A stretch of DNA of 64,000 nt, taken from assembly GCA_034336665.1 (NCBI GenBank), contig JAPFBE010000002.1, positions 34,451,406 to 34,515,405 on the forward strand. The letters are read 5' to 3'. Under the pieces are notes generated by a model. The model was not told the origin of the DNA. It did not search any database and saw only the letters and a list, made by a program, of their open reading frames with translations. The DNA comes from Luscinia megarhynchos (Eukaryota; Chordata; Aves; Passeriformes; Turdidae). The position numbers and the translations under genes were made by a program. Below, in pieces: positions 36,695 to 50,685 of this stretch. Each line of letters begins with the position of its first letter. The stretch's first letter is position 1.

Positions 36695-37885
36695 TGCAGC
36701 AGACATCTGAGATCTCCTCTGGGATTGCCCCACCTTTCAAGGTGCTTTTGTATGGAGACAATGGTTCCACACTGCAAGTGGAACCAGACAATGATGAGCA
36801 TGACAGTTCATCTGGAATGGAGGCATTGGTTACCAAGGTAAGTGGGTCTATGCCCTGCATCAAAACTCCTTCCATGAAGAAAAACAATGCCTTGTTTTCA
36901 TAGGAGCCTCCTTTCTGGAGGGAACAGAAGGCCTAATATGCAAATTTGAGAAATCTGCTGACTATCTGAGGCTCAGATTAAAGTCATGAGGAGAAAGTTT
37001 CTCACCCTGGTACAGCCCTCAGGTTATTATCATTATTGATTTTCCAGGTAGGCAGCTATGAAGTCCCAGCTGGGGAGACAAATGAGAGAAAGACAAATGA
37101 GAAACTTCAGGGCCTTGTGAGGACTGGTTAAGGCATCAGGGGCACAAGCAGTGTCCTCCCCTATCCTTCCAATTGACGGGAGTGATGCAGGAAGAAGCAG
37201 GAAGAGCCAGCACACCAAGACCTCTCTCTGAGCTTGGTGCCAGTGGCTCGCTACAACTTTTTGATGACAGGGCAGTTTGCATAGCACCAAGCCTGCTCTC
37301 AAAGAGGGAAAAGGATCATTGCTTAGGACTTAACAGGGATCACTGAAAGGGCTTTCAACTATTTTTGAAGAGAGAAGAGAATAAAACCTGCCTTGATAGA
37401 GGTAAAGCCTGGGAATAATACACCAATATTTGAAGGAGGGTGTGCCAGCAAAGTCCCTTGGGCAGCCATCTCAATGGAAACAAGGGATGGAGATGCATGT
37501 GGCAGCAAAGAAGCAAGGGTTATTGATGTATTAGAAATCATGGAAGCACCTCTACTATTACCTGAAAGGAGGTTGTTGCAAGGTGGGGTTTGGCCTCTTC
37601 TCTCAGGTAACAAGTTATAGGAGGGGAAGAAATTTCCTCAAGTTGACGTGAGGAGTAAAGGTTTAGATTGAATGTTAGGGAAAGTTCTCCACTGAAAGTG
37701 TTGAGAAACTTTGCAACAGGCTCTCCAGGGTAGTGCTTGAGTCACCATCCTTGGGTGTATTTAGAAGATGTGTACATGTGGAACTGAGGGACATGGTTTA
37801 GTGGTGAACTTGGCAGTGCTGGGATAATGGTTGAATTCAATATTTTTAAAAGTCTTTGCTAACCTTAATGATTCTATGATTCCAT
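36527..37885 (+). mobile_element. CR1 LINE with ORF1/esterase region joined to 3' end (ORF2 deleted)
   Basis: The left part carries an ATG at 36527 and an open stretch of 55 codons (to 36694) rich in charged and leucine residues (LRQAQYAERVHNMQD), like the start of CR1 ORF1. Decayed pieces of the ORF1 esterase-like domain follow: a LEGTEG block near 36920, QVGSYEV near 37050, and RGKRI...GI-ERAFN near 37307-37360. At about 37555-37565 the sequence moves directly to the end of ORF2 ('cctgaaaggaggttgttgca', 'ctcaggtaacaagttatagg') and the 3' UTR ending ATTCTATGATTCC. Essentially all endonuclease and RT sequence is missing. A full CR1 is about 4.5 kb; this is 1.36 kb. Stops and frameshifts make it dead. 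The assignment of the left part rests on remembered CR1 ORF1 patterns. Confidence 0.85.
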
Positions 37886-39021
37886 AAGCAGCTCTTGACA
37901 TTGTAATATATAAAAATTTTATGTATTTTTTATTAAAAATTCAGACATTTATTTTCAGAACTAGAGATCATTATATCTTCCCATTGATAAAACAGTGGTG
38001 TTATTGAGAATATAGGTAGCTGCTAAGAATTTGTATATAAGTGTTGCTTGAATGTGACTTTAATACTGGACTGAAGAAAAAAAAAAGTTAGTTGGTAGAT
38101 AAAAATGCTTATGATAAAAGGAAGCATTCTTAACCAGAAAGTGGTGAACTGTGATGGTGCCATCCTTCTAGAGTGTCCTTGGGCTGCAGTAGGAATATTC
38201 AATATTGTTTATGGTGTTAGAACCATTAGAAGCATGTTAGAAGTCTTTCAGTAGGAGGACTAATCCATTAAAATTCATTGTGGTTCTCTGCACTGGAAAG
38301 CTTTGTATAGAGATTAAGACTTTTACAGCTGGAATGGTTTTTTTTATTCCATGCATCTGTACTTCAGCATGTATTGTGTCTATTCCTTATTTTTAGATAG
38401 TGTTTTCTATTGAAAATTGAGCTGTATGATAAAGCTGTATTTTATATGGAATTTTTCTGTTCTTCTGTGATATGTAGGATCATCGAATTTCTGATAACTT
38501 ACATGGCAGAATGCAGAGCTTACACTCAGCAGCGTGCAAATCATGTTGTAATAACTCCGGTTTGTAACCATTCGAGATACTATCAATCCAGTGTTAACAG
38601 AGGCTGATGCATTAAAAACTCAATGTACTGTAAGTAATCAAATCTCAAAGAAAAACGTTTAATACAGCTGTCCAGTGTGCCTGAAATAGCTACTCAGTGG
38701 AACAATCAGTTTTAAGAGGATTTAAAACTGACCATTAAAATTCATCAATACCAACTGTACAGAACCTCCTGCATGCAGGAAGGCAGGTGGCAGCGCCATC
38801 CAGTAAAGGATGGCTGGGTCTCTCTGCTGACTTCATATATCTACAATTCTTTTATGAAGCTCTAGTACTAATTTTTCTGACTTGCACAGTATCTGTACAA
38901 ATTTTAAGTTCTGCTTTTATAAAGCATATTGGACTCAGTCAGTGACACATTTAAAAGGGTGCAAGATTTGCAAGAGTAGCTGAACACGATGTGGATTTTT
39001 TTTTTTCAAATGAGAGGTTAT
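37886..39021. other. Unique AT-rich non-coding DNA
   Basis: No gene or repeat recognised. It separates a forward CR1 from a reverse CR1. Confidence 0.6.
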
Positions 39022-39376
39022 TCACAGAATCACAGAATAAACTGTGCTGTATAACTGTGACTGTGTAAAGTTCAAGGCACCCACAAGGAACATCAAAATC
39101 CATTGCCTGGCCCTGCACAACAACATCTCCAGGAGTCACACCATGTGCCTGAGAGCTTTGTACCAACACTCCTTGAACTCTGTCAGGCTGTGACCACTTC
39201 CCTAGGGAGCCTATTCCAGTGCCCAACCATCCTCTGGCCTTTTCCTAATATCCAGCCTAAACCTCCCCTGACACAACTTCAGCCTATTCCCTTTGGATCC
39301 TGTCACTGGTCATCAGAGAGACAAGATCAGTGTCTGTCCCTCTGTTTTCCCTCACTAGGAAGCAGTAAATGCAGTA
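39022..39376 (-). mobile_element. CR1 LINE 3' fragment, reverse orientation
   Basis: On the plus strand it starts with the reversed CR1 terminus TTCACAGAATCACAGAATA, then 'caaggcacccacaaggaaca', 'cattgcctggccctgcacaa', 'cctgagagctttgtaccaac', 'ccacttccctagggagccta', 'cctaatatccagcctaaacc' and 'cctgtcactggtcatcagag'. The order and wording match a neoavian CR1 subfamily with a longer 3' UTR than the copy at 15.4 kb. Short deletions are present, for example after CCTCTGG near 39235. The inner end near 39376 is approximate. Confidence 0.93.
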
Positions 39377-42300
39377 AAAACCACTAACCTTCACTTTTCT
39401 TATGTTAGTACCATAAATTTAGCTTTTACTATCCAAATAGATATTCCCAGAAAAAGGAAAAGCTATTCAGCTTTTGCAGAATGAAAAAGTTAGATATAAG
39501 AGATGTTTCTCATGATCATTTATATTTTTGGTCTCCAATTAAGCCTGGTATTGCCCAGATTGTTCTTCCAGTGAAAAAATGTTGCAATATTTGGAATTAA
39601 TTTTTTCAAGTCTCACCTTGGCAGGTATCAAATTTGGTTGGAGTTCTGCAGGTAAGTTTATAAACAGTTTTTTACATGAACAGTTTATGTCTCACATTTA
39701 GGATTCCTAGAATAGATATAGTTGAATTGACATCCATCTAGAATTGAGATCTGCTCAATGGAAAGCAATGCGTAAATGAAAAAAATAAATTTATTTTCCA
39801 TAGTTTTGTCTTTTAGAATGTCTTACCATTATCCATGTGATACCCAGCAGTGCCTGTAACACCCCTTACAAACACGTACTGGGCTGAAGGGTGTCTGCAG
39901 CGTGGCACTGAGGCACTTTGCCTTAGCCAGAGCTCCTACAGACACCCAGGGGTGCACTGCTGCTACAGAGAGAATTTCAGAGTAAGTCTAGACAGCATAA
40001 GCAAGAGAACTTCCTAAAATTAGTGGATACTCTAGACAAGTCTTGTAATCATTGCAGTGCTAAATGCCATGTGGCTTTTCCAAAATTTTTGCTATCACCC
40101 AGAAGTCTGAAAGAGATTTTAAAGAGATGGTGGAAGTGTCCAGTCAGTTCCCTGAGGCCAGCTTGGTACTTGTTGACTTTGTTATAACCACTTTGGTGGA
40201 GTAGCTAAGAGGACTGAAGAGCTCAAAAAACCCCAAGCATGTTAGCATTGCAGTGTTTTTTAAGAAGAACAAATTTTCTTCCAAAACAACAACAACAGAA
40301 AATAAAGACATTACCGTGTTCAAGGAACTGACAAGTAATAAGCATGAAGAATCTTTAATTGCTTATGGGAAAATGTCATAACAGATAATATGCATGATGG
40401 ATTATAATTTAAAGACTGCTTCAGGCCTCCAGTCTGCTTTATAATCACAGATTAGAATGGGGCAAGAGGAAAAAAGGCTGTGTAAGTACAGGGCTTCTCT
40501 TCAGGTGATAATGGTAGAAACTTTATGCAACTAATACCAAACTATGCTCTAAACCACATTTTCTATTTCCACTCTGCATCTAACATATCATAAAGCTACA
40601 GAGACCTGATTTTAGCAAATGAGGAGAAATTAATTTTTAGAACAGACTATCACAGACAAATAAGTTGAGAACATCAAGACTTGACCTTAGATGGCTTTTT
40701 TAGCCAACAGAATGCAATGCAAACAAACAGTAAATATATTTGGAATTTCAAAAGGCTGCTTATTTAAAATTGAAAACAATAGAGGCCAATAATTTTAGAC
40801 ATTATTTAAAGAGGAAAAAGTATGAACAATGATTAAAAATATTTAAGAATGCTTTTTGGATGTAAAAAAAGTCTTTTCTTGTAACTACCAAAGTGAGCAA
40901 AGTAGTCATAATTATTTTTTTGAACTGTAAACTGTTAGTAGTCTAGCAAGAGCACAAACATGTTAGAAGACAAATGAGGCCGGATGTGTACAAGAACTGA
41001 ATATTAAGCAAAATCAAGATGGTGCTTGTTTTATGTGCCATAAATCTAAGATTTAAGAACTGCAGGAAAAAATAATGGAAACCCAGATAAGTTGTACTCA
41101 CTTTAATCAGCAATCCTCTTCTTGAATTCATTCCAGAAGCTGTATAAGGATTGGAAAAAGCAAAACTCTAATTCATTAATAGTGATTTTCAAGAGTGTGA
41201 AATACTCTTGTGAGTATTAGTGAAAGACTAAGCAAATATTAGGCTTTAGTGTAAATAGTTTAAAACTAGATGACAGGAATGTTAGTCTAAAGTAGACTTT
41301 GGAAAAATAATGGAACAGTTGGAGTTATTCTCTTTTATGTAATTGCATAAAGGAAATACCAATCCCAAATAGTACAATGGGAAGAGAATTTCTGTAGAAG
41401 TTGTCAATTCATATGCATAAACCATTTCTATTACACTTAGAATATTGACATACTTGTGGACTGAATGGATGAAGAGCAAGCTGAGTCTTTTACCTTTAAT
41501 AGAAGAGACTACAAAGATGGAGAAATTTTGGCATTGGAGAAATGAAAATAGTGGAAAAGGAAATATCAACTAGATAACATGGGGATTTGGGAAAACAGAA
41601 TATGTCCTATGGCACCTGGATATGAGGGTGGATGTCCAGTACTAGACCTTATCCATGTGTAGAAGCTCCTATCCTGTAGTCAGAGGAAGGTTTACTCTAG
41701 AAGGGACTTAATTCTCACAGTGGGACACAGGAATCAAAGGGACTTTGAGCAGGTTTACTGGAGAACTTCAGGCAGAGCAGGGAGAAACAATTTATAGTAA
41801 TGTCTTAATCTCTAAAATCCTGTGTCTACTTGTCATGTGAGCAATGCATGAAGCATTTTTGGTAAAGTCAGAAGTGCATCTTCTAGAAAAATCAGTAAGA
41901 TATGATGCATCCATCATTTCCCACAACTCCAGGCAGAACTTCAAATGGAATCATGTTCCTCAAACGTGAGGGAGGATAGGGAGAGAAGAGTCTGTTTAGT
42001 TTTGTCTTTTTTTTTCCAGAGTTAGGCATTACGAATCTGCCAGTATGTAGCCTAAGATCATTTTACACTGATCCAGTTGTACTGTTTTTACTATTAATTC
42101 TACTTGACTCTCAGAAATTAGAGACTATAAAAATTATCTTCTAGATGTAATCTTCATTGAAATATTCTGGGGAAGGAATATGGTCACAATTCTAAGTATA
42201 TCGAATTGTTAAAATGAAAGTAATACTTAATTATTTTGTCACAGAATTCATGCTTCATGTCACAGAAGTTGCCATGGTGATCTCAGAAATTATTTGTTAC

Positions 42301-43335
42301 ATTAGGTTTGGTATTAATTTGCTTTAATCTCATTTCCATTTGAATAGTATTATGACTATGACTTTTTGAAAGACCAATTGTAACAGTAGTTTTGAGGTGT
42401 TACAGATCTATTGTATGTAGAGATCAGTAGGTTCTAGCACAATTAATTTCAGACCTCACATAAATAAAGTCTTCCAATTATTTCATCAATTCACAGTAAT
42501 TTTTCATTTTAAGTGATGCAGCCAATTTACTGTACACTAGACCTGAAGACTGATGACTATCTTACCTTTCATAATTAATATCATAATCATACTAATCTAA
42601 ATTCAATTATACAGAAGTTACCATATGAATGTTTATTTTTAAAAAATAGAGCATAAAGTGGGCTCAGTGGGACATCTGTACATCATCTGTATGTTCCTCA
42701 GGGTACAAGTTCCTCAACAACTCTAGCTGTAATTAAAAGGGGGAATCCATGTTTCTAGTAGCTTGGGAAACTGCATTTGTATTTGTTAGAAATTCTAGGC
42801 TGTGTTGACCAAAAAGTACAGCTTTTTTTCCTGAAAGTTCTATATGTATTTTAAAACAAGGAATCTCTGTTATGTACAGGATGTGACTCCATGCTTGTTG
42901 GTGTGAGTGGGACTGAGGTGTTTGAGCCTTAGTACTTCAGGACTCTAATGCTACAGTGGCTGAAAATGAGTCATTGAAAAAATGAATGAATGCTATGGAC
43001 GACTCTGATTTCTTTTTAAAAAATTTTCTTTTCGTTTTAATGATTACACCTATTGATGAGCAACCTAACTCGAGTTTGAGCTTAACTGTAAATATTTGTG
43101 CAATTATTTACTAACTGGGAAAATCTTCAGAGAAACTGGAAATGAATATATGGTGTTCGAGGTTGCCTGTTTCCAACCTTCACACCAGTAAAATCAAGAA
43201 TGATCTATGCTTACAAATTTGATTCAGATCACTGATTGCAGGTGAAGGAATCTGCATCAGGATTCTTTAATGTGTACTTTGAACTTACCACCTCCTGCCT
43301 GTGTAATTTGACTTTTATTTAGTTTCTGTTTCAAG

Positions 43336-43390
43336 CATCTCATGTCAAAACACCATGTCATAACATCTCACGTCAAAACATGTCAAAACA
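43336..43390. repeat. Short imperfect tandem repeat around ATGTCAAAACA
   Basis: Contains CATCTCATGTCAAAACA, CATGTCATAACA, CATCTCACGTCAAAACA and TGTCAAAACA in a row, a roughly 10-28 bp degenerate unit. Probably local slippage. Confidence 0.75.
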
Positions 43391-45969
43391 TATTTTCCCA
43401 AGTTCTGAGCAATTCAGCATAAAACCTGCAATATTTTATATAGTAATCACAAGCTGATTTTCCTCATGCTACTGTTATTTACTGTTTTTTTGATTGATTT
43501 GTGAAATAGCTGTGTTACTTGAGAGAATATGTAGATTTAAGGACTCAATAAAGAGATTACATGCATCAGCTTTTTTTCCCTTTTCTTTCACCTGCCATCT
43601 GTTTCCCTTTTGAGTGAAAAACCATCTCAAATGGGACAACAGTGCATTGTTCAGTGCTATAGTTGCTCTGGAGCCCTGGAAGAGGAGGATGGGTTTCTGC
43701 CTTCTTTTGGTCTTAGGAGGAATTTGGAATACAGAACCAAGGCCTGTATTTCAAAGCTTGTATATGACATTTTTTAAAGATGAAATCAAGTAGCCTTTTT
43801 GTGAGCCTTCTGAGGTGTAAAATCCCTTTTTAAAATGGTAAGTCTGTTTTGTTATTCATTGTTTTGATTTGGATACAGAAGAAATCTATCTTGAGCCGCC
43901 AGCAGAAGTTGTGATAGGAGTTTCTTTCACAACTCAGGAAGGATTTCTGAGTGTTTATTGCAAATTCTAACTAAGAGAAAATATGATCTCTGAAGCATAA
44001 GAGTAGTCTGTTGCTTGATAGGTACAATAAGGAAATCCATGCTGCTTTGAAAATGTTTCTGGCTGTGCACTCTCCAGTGCAGTAGGATAACAAATTTAAT
44101 GTCTACATCATAAACACTAAAATTTTTTAAAGCATTGTGAATTTAATAACTCATGTGTGGGGTACAAGTGGGAAGGAGTTGACAAAAGGAGCTGTTCTAT
44201 CAGCCTGTCAGGAAAAGAAGCTCTGGAGGAAGTAGAAGTGTCCATGCTTTGGGACCATGCCTAATGTTGACACAGCAGCTCTTGGATTTGTTCACTCATG
44301 GGTGGGATGCTGGTATTACAAGGGGCTGTAGTTTTGTCATCAGGGATGAGCTGTGACAGCACCAAAGGTGCAGTCAGGAGGTGACACTGGTGGTCACTGA
44401 TCAGTTTCCCAGTGCTGCTTGAGTGGGTGGGATGTGGCATGACTTCATGAGAGCTCTTCAGGAGGGGATGACAGAATTCTTTTGACTACTTAGTAATTAA
44501 TGTGTCAATCTTACAGGACAGTAAATCTGATTAAAATGTAAATTGATTACTGAGAGGCATTAACAGGACTGGTTGCTTATTGGTTGCTGTTAGATGTCTT
44601 ACAAATTAATATCTATTTTCTTCTAACTTGGGTCTGATGGTAAATTTGGAGTCCCATAAGCACTGTGATAAGTGAGCAGCCCAATGTAATTATGTTAGCC
44701 CAAATGAAATCTTTCACTCTGACCTCTAGTAGGCACCTGTGATAAAAATAGAAATGGCTTATTTGGTATAGAAATTAGAACTAAATCTCATTGTGTCATA
44801 AAATTTCAAGGGAGAAAACAAATTGACATGTCAAATAAAAGTAATACTATAATATAAAGATAATACTAATAATATAACGTTTTAAAACACTTTGCATGCC
44901 TGGAAATCCTACTGCACTTCTAAAAACTGGGTAAATACAAAAAGGAAAATTGTCAAAATAATCTATGCCTTGAATTTAATAGTAATTTAAGATGCTATCT
45001 TATCAAACACTAAATTCAGGTCCTTGGCCAATTATGGTTGTCTATTCCTAAATTCTTACTTATCCTTGTAGCAGCTGTTAAGGTTTTTTGTTCTTTTTAC
45101 ATAGACACCAGACTGTCACTGCTAGAATTATTGGTGATGTTTAACATTCAAAACCTGATTGCATGAAATTGAAATCCTTTTAATGTAGTTTGGATGATTA
45201 CTTTGATGGCAGATGTCCAGTTTTATTATTAAAAATAAAAGGGGAGTGAGTTATCTAAATTGCTTCTCTTTAAAAACTGACCGAAAACTTACTGTAAGAG
45301 TATCATACTGTACTTGTTTGACAAAGAGTTGTTTGATAGCAACCCTTTTTAGTTTTGAGAGAATACTCCATACTATTTCCTTTTCAGTTAATGTCACGGA
45401 GCTAGTTTTTTGTTTTTTTGTTTTTTTTTACTGAAGATGTAATGAGACTGTGAATACAAACTTCATGAGGCATAAACATTGTTCTATTGCTGAACTTTTT
45501 CAAAAGTGCTATTATTGCAAATGACTGCATCTGAGAGATGAAAAGCTAGTGCTTTCTCTTTACCCCAAGAAAGGAAAATCTACCTGAAATTTGAAATAAA
45601 AGTTCAGCACCTGTGTTATTCAGTCTTTGAAGGAGCATGAAGTGAAATAGAATGAAAAAGAGTATGTTTGAGAATATGAATAGATAATTGATATAAATGG
45701 GATATAAAATACTGATCTCAGCAGCAACACAGAATATGTATGTATTTGAAAAAATAAAACACAAAAGTGTCAGGCAATAGAGGTGCATATTAGGAAGTGA
45801 GTATTTTCATGTCTGGAGTTTTAATTTTCCTTTACTTGTTTTTTTCTTGTTTCTCTAACAGAATTTTTTCCCAATCAGGGCAAAACCAGAGTTGTAGGCT
45901 GGGAAGCTGAGCTGTGGGAAAGGTTTCTTGGACACAAATTTATCTGTGCTATATGAATATATAGAGATT

Positions 45970-45984
45970 ACCTGCAGTGCAGGT
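45970..45984. other. Perfect palindrome ACCTGCA-G-TGCAGGT
   Basis: Seven-base inverted repeats around one base, with the E-box CACCTG on one strand (CAGGTG, 45980-45985) and GTGCA overlapping. Like the palindrome at 22936, it pairs inverted ACCTGCA sequences. Confidence 0.55.
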
Positions 45985-48900
45985 GCATTAAAAATTATTG
46001 ATTCATCCAGAATACCCATGGGCCAGCTGTCCATGAACTAGATTAGGCTAGAAAGGCTGGATTCTTTTGTGTACTATATAAAATTTTAAAAAATATTTTT
46101 AGTAGCCATTTTGTTGTGTTTTCTGGGTATTTGGAAGCCTGCTTGAGTGAAGACTATTATTTGGCAGCAGCAGCACAGGAACATCTGATGTCCCCATCAG
46201 AGCTTCTAAATTCACCAAAAGCAAGATTTCTAAGTGGAAAGTGTAATTGTGGTAACTCTGATGTTTGGAGACCTTAGACAAATCAGTGTATGGAAAGAAA
46301 ATTGAATGAATTAAAGCCAAAAACTATTTCATGTCTCACTAGTAACAGATGCAATTGGAAGATATTTCAGCTCTCTATGGAAATCAAAAGCAGGGATGCA
46401 GCATTTTCAGGTTTATGTTTTAATCTCACTAAAATTTGGGTTTACCGTTCAAAATAAGCAGTTTTTTGGATTGCCCTGGATATCTTTTACTGAAGAAAAT
46501 CACAAGAGTTCTTAGACTGTGTTTATCAACAGGAATAAATAAAGACAATTTCAGAACAATGCAGTATTATGTTCTTTATTGTGTTACATTACTCAGCTAA
46601 TAATTCATAAATGTTAGAATATGTGCCCCATATTTTTTAGCTGAAAGTCTCTTGCTTGCTTCCTGATCCTTAGAATTACCCTGGAACCTAGACCTGGGAG
46701 ATTGCAACCTCCACAGCAAAGCTGCAGTGCTCACTTGCAGTGGGGATCCCTGGACCCTCCAAGGAGCTTTGAGGACTGCTCCTGAACAAGGTGTTCTAAG
46801 CAGCAGCTCAGGGTGATTCCTTGCTCTGCTTCTCCTTCCTCATCCTGCTAGCCTCCCAACTTGGTGACCAGGAATTTGTGTGCTGGAGCTTTATACTGAA
46901 ATCAGGGAACTGTGCACAGAGATAGTGTTCAAGGTAGACAAGCTTGTATATGCATATGAGACTCTCAATCTGCAGTTAGTGCTGCTTGCTGGAAAAGAGG
47001 AGAAAGGCTGGATGGATTCCATCCCCACCTTGAAGTATTTGCACAACAATACTATTTTTCTTGAGAAACACACTTGAAAGGATTGCCAAGTTTTGAGCTT
47101 TAGCTGAAAAAACCAGTGCATAATTCAACTATTGGAGAGGCAAGTTAAATGAACCATATGGACTGCCCATTACAATAAAAAGTAATTTGCTCTATCTCAC
47201 TAATCTAAGCATAAAAAATTACAGTGATCAATCTTTATAAAATAGACAAGGAAAACTCAGCAATTTAATGTTAATTCAGTTATCGTTCCAAAGCTCATAT
47301 TGATTTTAAAATTATATTTACAAAATTCCTGATAACATCCAAGAACTAATGCTACATACACATGGCATCTACTTTAAACTTACAGAAAGTGCTTCCTGGT
47401 CATAAAGCCAGCAGGTCAGAAGTTTCACAAAGAAGACCAAAGTTATCTTTTAACATACATGCAGCCTAGATCCTTTTTTTTGCCCATTATTTTTCCTTGT
47501 TTATTTTTTTTCTGTGAACGTGAAGGCAAAAACAAAATCTGGCGAGATGTCACAAAATTAGGCTGAACACTTATGCTGAGAAAGGCTGGCATTGCAGACT
47601 CCTGAACATCATAAGATTTACAAGAGGTAAAGGCTTGGTGGTGTCTTTATTTTAACTCATAAAGGACCAGTTGAGGCACTGTTATCATGACATCTTTTCA
47701 AGATCTCACCCACAGTTTTTCTCTGAGAAACTGGGCAGGCAGAGCATTGACTTGTCTGGGTGCTGTAGTTATATGTCATTGGATGGATTTGTTTTGTGAT
47801 AAAATATCTACTGTTTGAGAAATGGCATTGTGAATAGAGAATGACAAAGTAATGTGGAAAGGACTGAAGCCTATTGCCATCACAAATAATAAAAATGTAA
47901 GTTTCTATCTGCCATCTGACTCCTTATAAAATAATAGTAACTGTCAGGTAAGGAAGCTGCCAGAAATGATGAAGTTTTAAAAACATTTCAGTCTATGTTT
48001 TCTCTTATGTGTAGTGTTGATATATGTAGTTTATGATGTTCACATGACAAACAGTGCATCCCCTTTGTGAAGTCATGTTGTATATCACACACCCAGAAGC
48101 AACAAGAAAGAAATAGCAATTGATGGGAACAATCGAGTTCTAGGTGTGCCCATGTAATTAATCAATAAGACAGACTGTGTGCCAGCGCTGCTTAATCACC
48201 TCTCAGGGGCTTGGTGAGGCATGGTACCAAGTTGAAACCTTCCAGTGTCTTTAAGTGGAGCATTAATCAGTAGTGTAAGACAGTCTGTGCCACTCAGTAA
48301 CAGAGTGGATGCCTTGAAGCTGAACTACTTTAAGGAAAGGTCCTGGGCTCAGTAACACCTTGGATAGGTCTAACCTGGACTCTACTGCTTGTTTCATCCC
48401 ACATCAGCATGATGTCTAGGTGCCAACTCTGACTACTGCCTCTCAGTACTCTGTACCCCTGGAGCAGATCTCCTTCTCCCATTCCTAGCCCGACAAAGCA
48501 GGGCTCTGCCACCAGGCTGCTGGGGAAATACTTCACAAATTCAAAGGATTGCTGTTATATGGGCTTTTGCCTCCTTTAGTTCTGGCTTTCTGTTGCAGGT
48601 TATGCAGAAGGTACTAATGATCACAGTGCTGTAGAAGATAGCAGAAATTCCTGGACGGCAGAAGCTCTCAGCTCCCATGGGAATTTTCTGTTGGTACTGA
48701 CATGGAAGTGAAGTTGTGCTCATCCAGAGCAGCCAACCAGATTGATTGGACCTCTCTGAGAACATTCCTTCTAATGGCAGATATCTCCAGCCTTTTAGTG
48801 AAATATCACTCCTGCAGAACCTTCCTGAGGTTCCTTTTAAAATTAAGTTAAAACAGAACTCCAGTAAGATGATAATAGAGGGTGTCAGTTGGGAAGAAAT

Positions 48901-50646
48901 GGAAGGCAAGAGGAGAAATGATAAAAAGTTTAACAGACATTTTACTCAGCAGTTGCTGCATTTTGTAACAGAAATCACTGACCATCCTTTATTCTCTTCT
49001 GCTGTGTAATAAGAGTTAAAATAGCTGATACAAGGTGGTATAACATATTTAAGCATGATAGCATCTTACCTGCAGTGGAGTAAAAATGTTACCATGTTCC
49101 CAACAATATATAATGAAACTATGTTGTGGAGAACTGGATTGTCTGCCCAAAGATGGCATTAAGCAACACTTAACAAAGTGCTATTGATTTTTAAGATTTA
49201 AAGACTTGGTAAGTTGAAGAGTCTGACATCAGAGATATTCCCATTTACAGAAGAACATTTAAAACAAAACAAACACAAAAACACAGCAGAGTTGAAGTAA
49301 GAGACAAGCTAAGAAAAGAAGCTGTGTAGCTGTCTGCAAAAGTAGATGGTGCTTTTGAAGCATCAGAGGTAGGTTTATAGCTAAATTTTCCAGTGCTCAA
49401 ATGAGAGCAAAGCTGCCAGACTCAAGGACTCTATTCTGTGATCCTCAGTGATGTATGCCTGTGCCTTCTCCTCACAAAAGCCTTTTGCAATTGGCTAGTG
49501 TGCAGGTAATTTCCTGAAATGGAGGGATTTTGGAGGCTCACTCACTAGAAAGGCAAACAGTACAGGACTGTGCTCACTAAAAATGTTGTATTGCTCTCCA
49601 CCTACCATCTTTTTAAGTGAGCTAGTTAAGATTTACTTGGAAAAGAATTCATTGCTATTCCCTTAGTGTTGAAAAAGATCCTGTATCTCTAGATCCAAGG
49701 AACTTGCCAAGACATTCTTCACAGGAGACCTTGTCAAAGGGAGTGGATGTGTTTTTATGAGGTTAATGTTTATTTTATAATGTTTATTTTTTGGGAGAGC
49801 CTTATATCACAGGCCACAAAGGGTATTTCAGTTAAGGGAAAAAGACAAATTTGGATCTTTGAATGCAAAAAAATTAAAGATGAAATCTGAAGATAAAAGC
49901 AGAAATGTTTTTATTTTTGCTTCGCTAGCTTTCTGCTCCTGTTGAATGAGTGGTGACATCCTACCCATCAGAGTAGATACCAAGAGGGAAAAATATCAGC
50001 CTCTCTTCTTTTTATGGAAACAGCAGCAAATCACAGAAAGTCTTTGAACTTCAAGGTTTAGACAGAGCAGCAGGGCTTCACTCTTGATCTCCAGTCAGTG
50101 AGGAAGAGATGAGAGTTCAGCAGGGGTTAGATAGATGTTTTCTGAATTGTAACAGAACTGTTAAACCTTTTAGTCTATTGGAAAAGTTCTTACATCTATC
50201 AGTAAAAGACAGGCTGTTACTAAAAGTTAAAAAAGAGAGCTAATACGTTGCCAGAGGATTTTAATAAATATTAAAATTATGTGTGTGAATCTTCTGATTA
50301 TTTTCACTTTTATTAATGTTAGGTTTATTTTTAGCAAGTTATGCCAGACCATTTTTATCTTGCTAGTTCCATTATGTGGCTTTGTCAAACTTCTTTCTTC
50401 TTGCATGTAATCAAAATTATCTCATTTCTTACATTGGCTCATGAAACAGAATAGGAGGTGCTGCCAAAGACATCCATCAATTCAGTCCTGTAGAAGCTGA
50501 ATCTGAACTTAGATTTTTGAAATCTGGATGTATTTGGACTTCAGATATTTAAACGACATCAATATAACTCATCATCTCCTGACATATCAATCAGAAAGTC
50601 TTTTCTCTGCAAATCCTATAACTTGAATACGGTTGCAAAATGATAT

Positions 50647-50648
<2 letters not shown>

Positions 50649-50685
<37 letters not shown>

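Noticed and set aside
36673..36903. 76-codon frame with a GTAAG splice-donor-like sequence at 36838
   Set aside because: It lies within CR1 ORF1-like sequence, so the donor resemblance is part of the retroelement rather than a host exon.
48541..48909. 122-codon minus-strand frame
   Set aside because: No recognisable domain, no codon pattern, and overlapping frames on the other strand (48746-49009).
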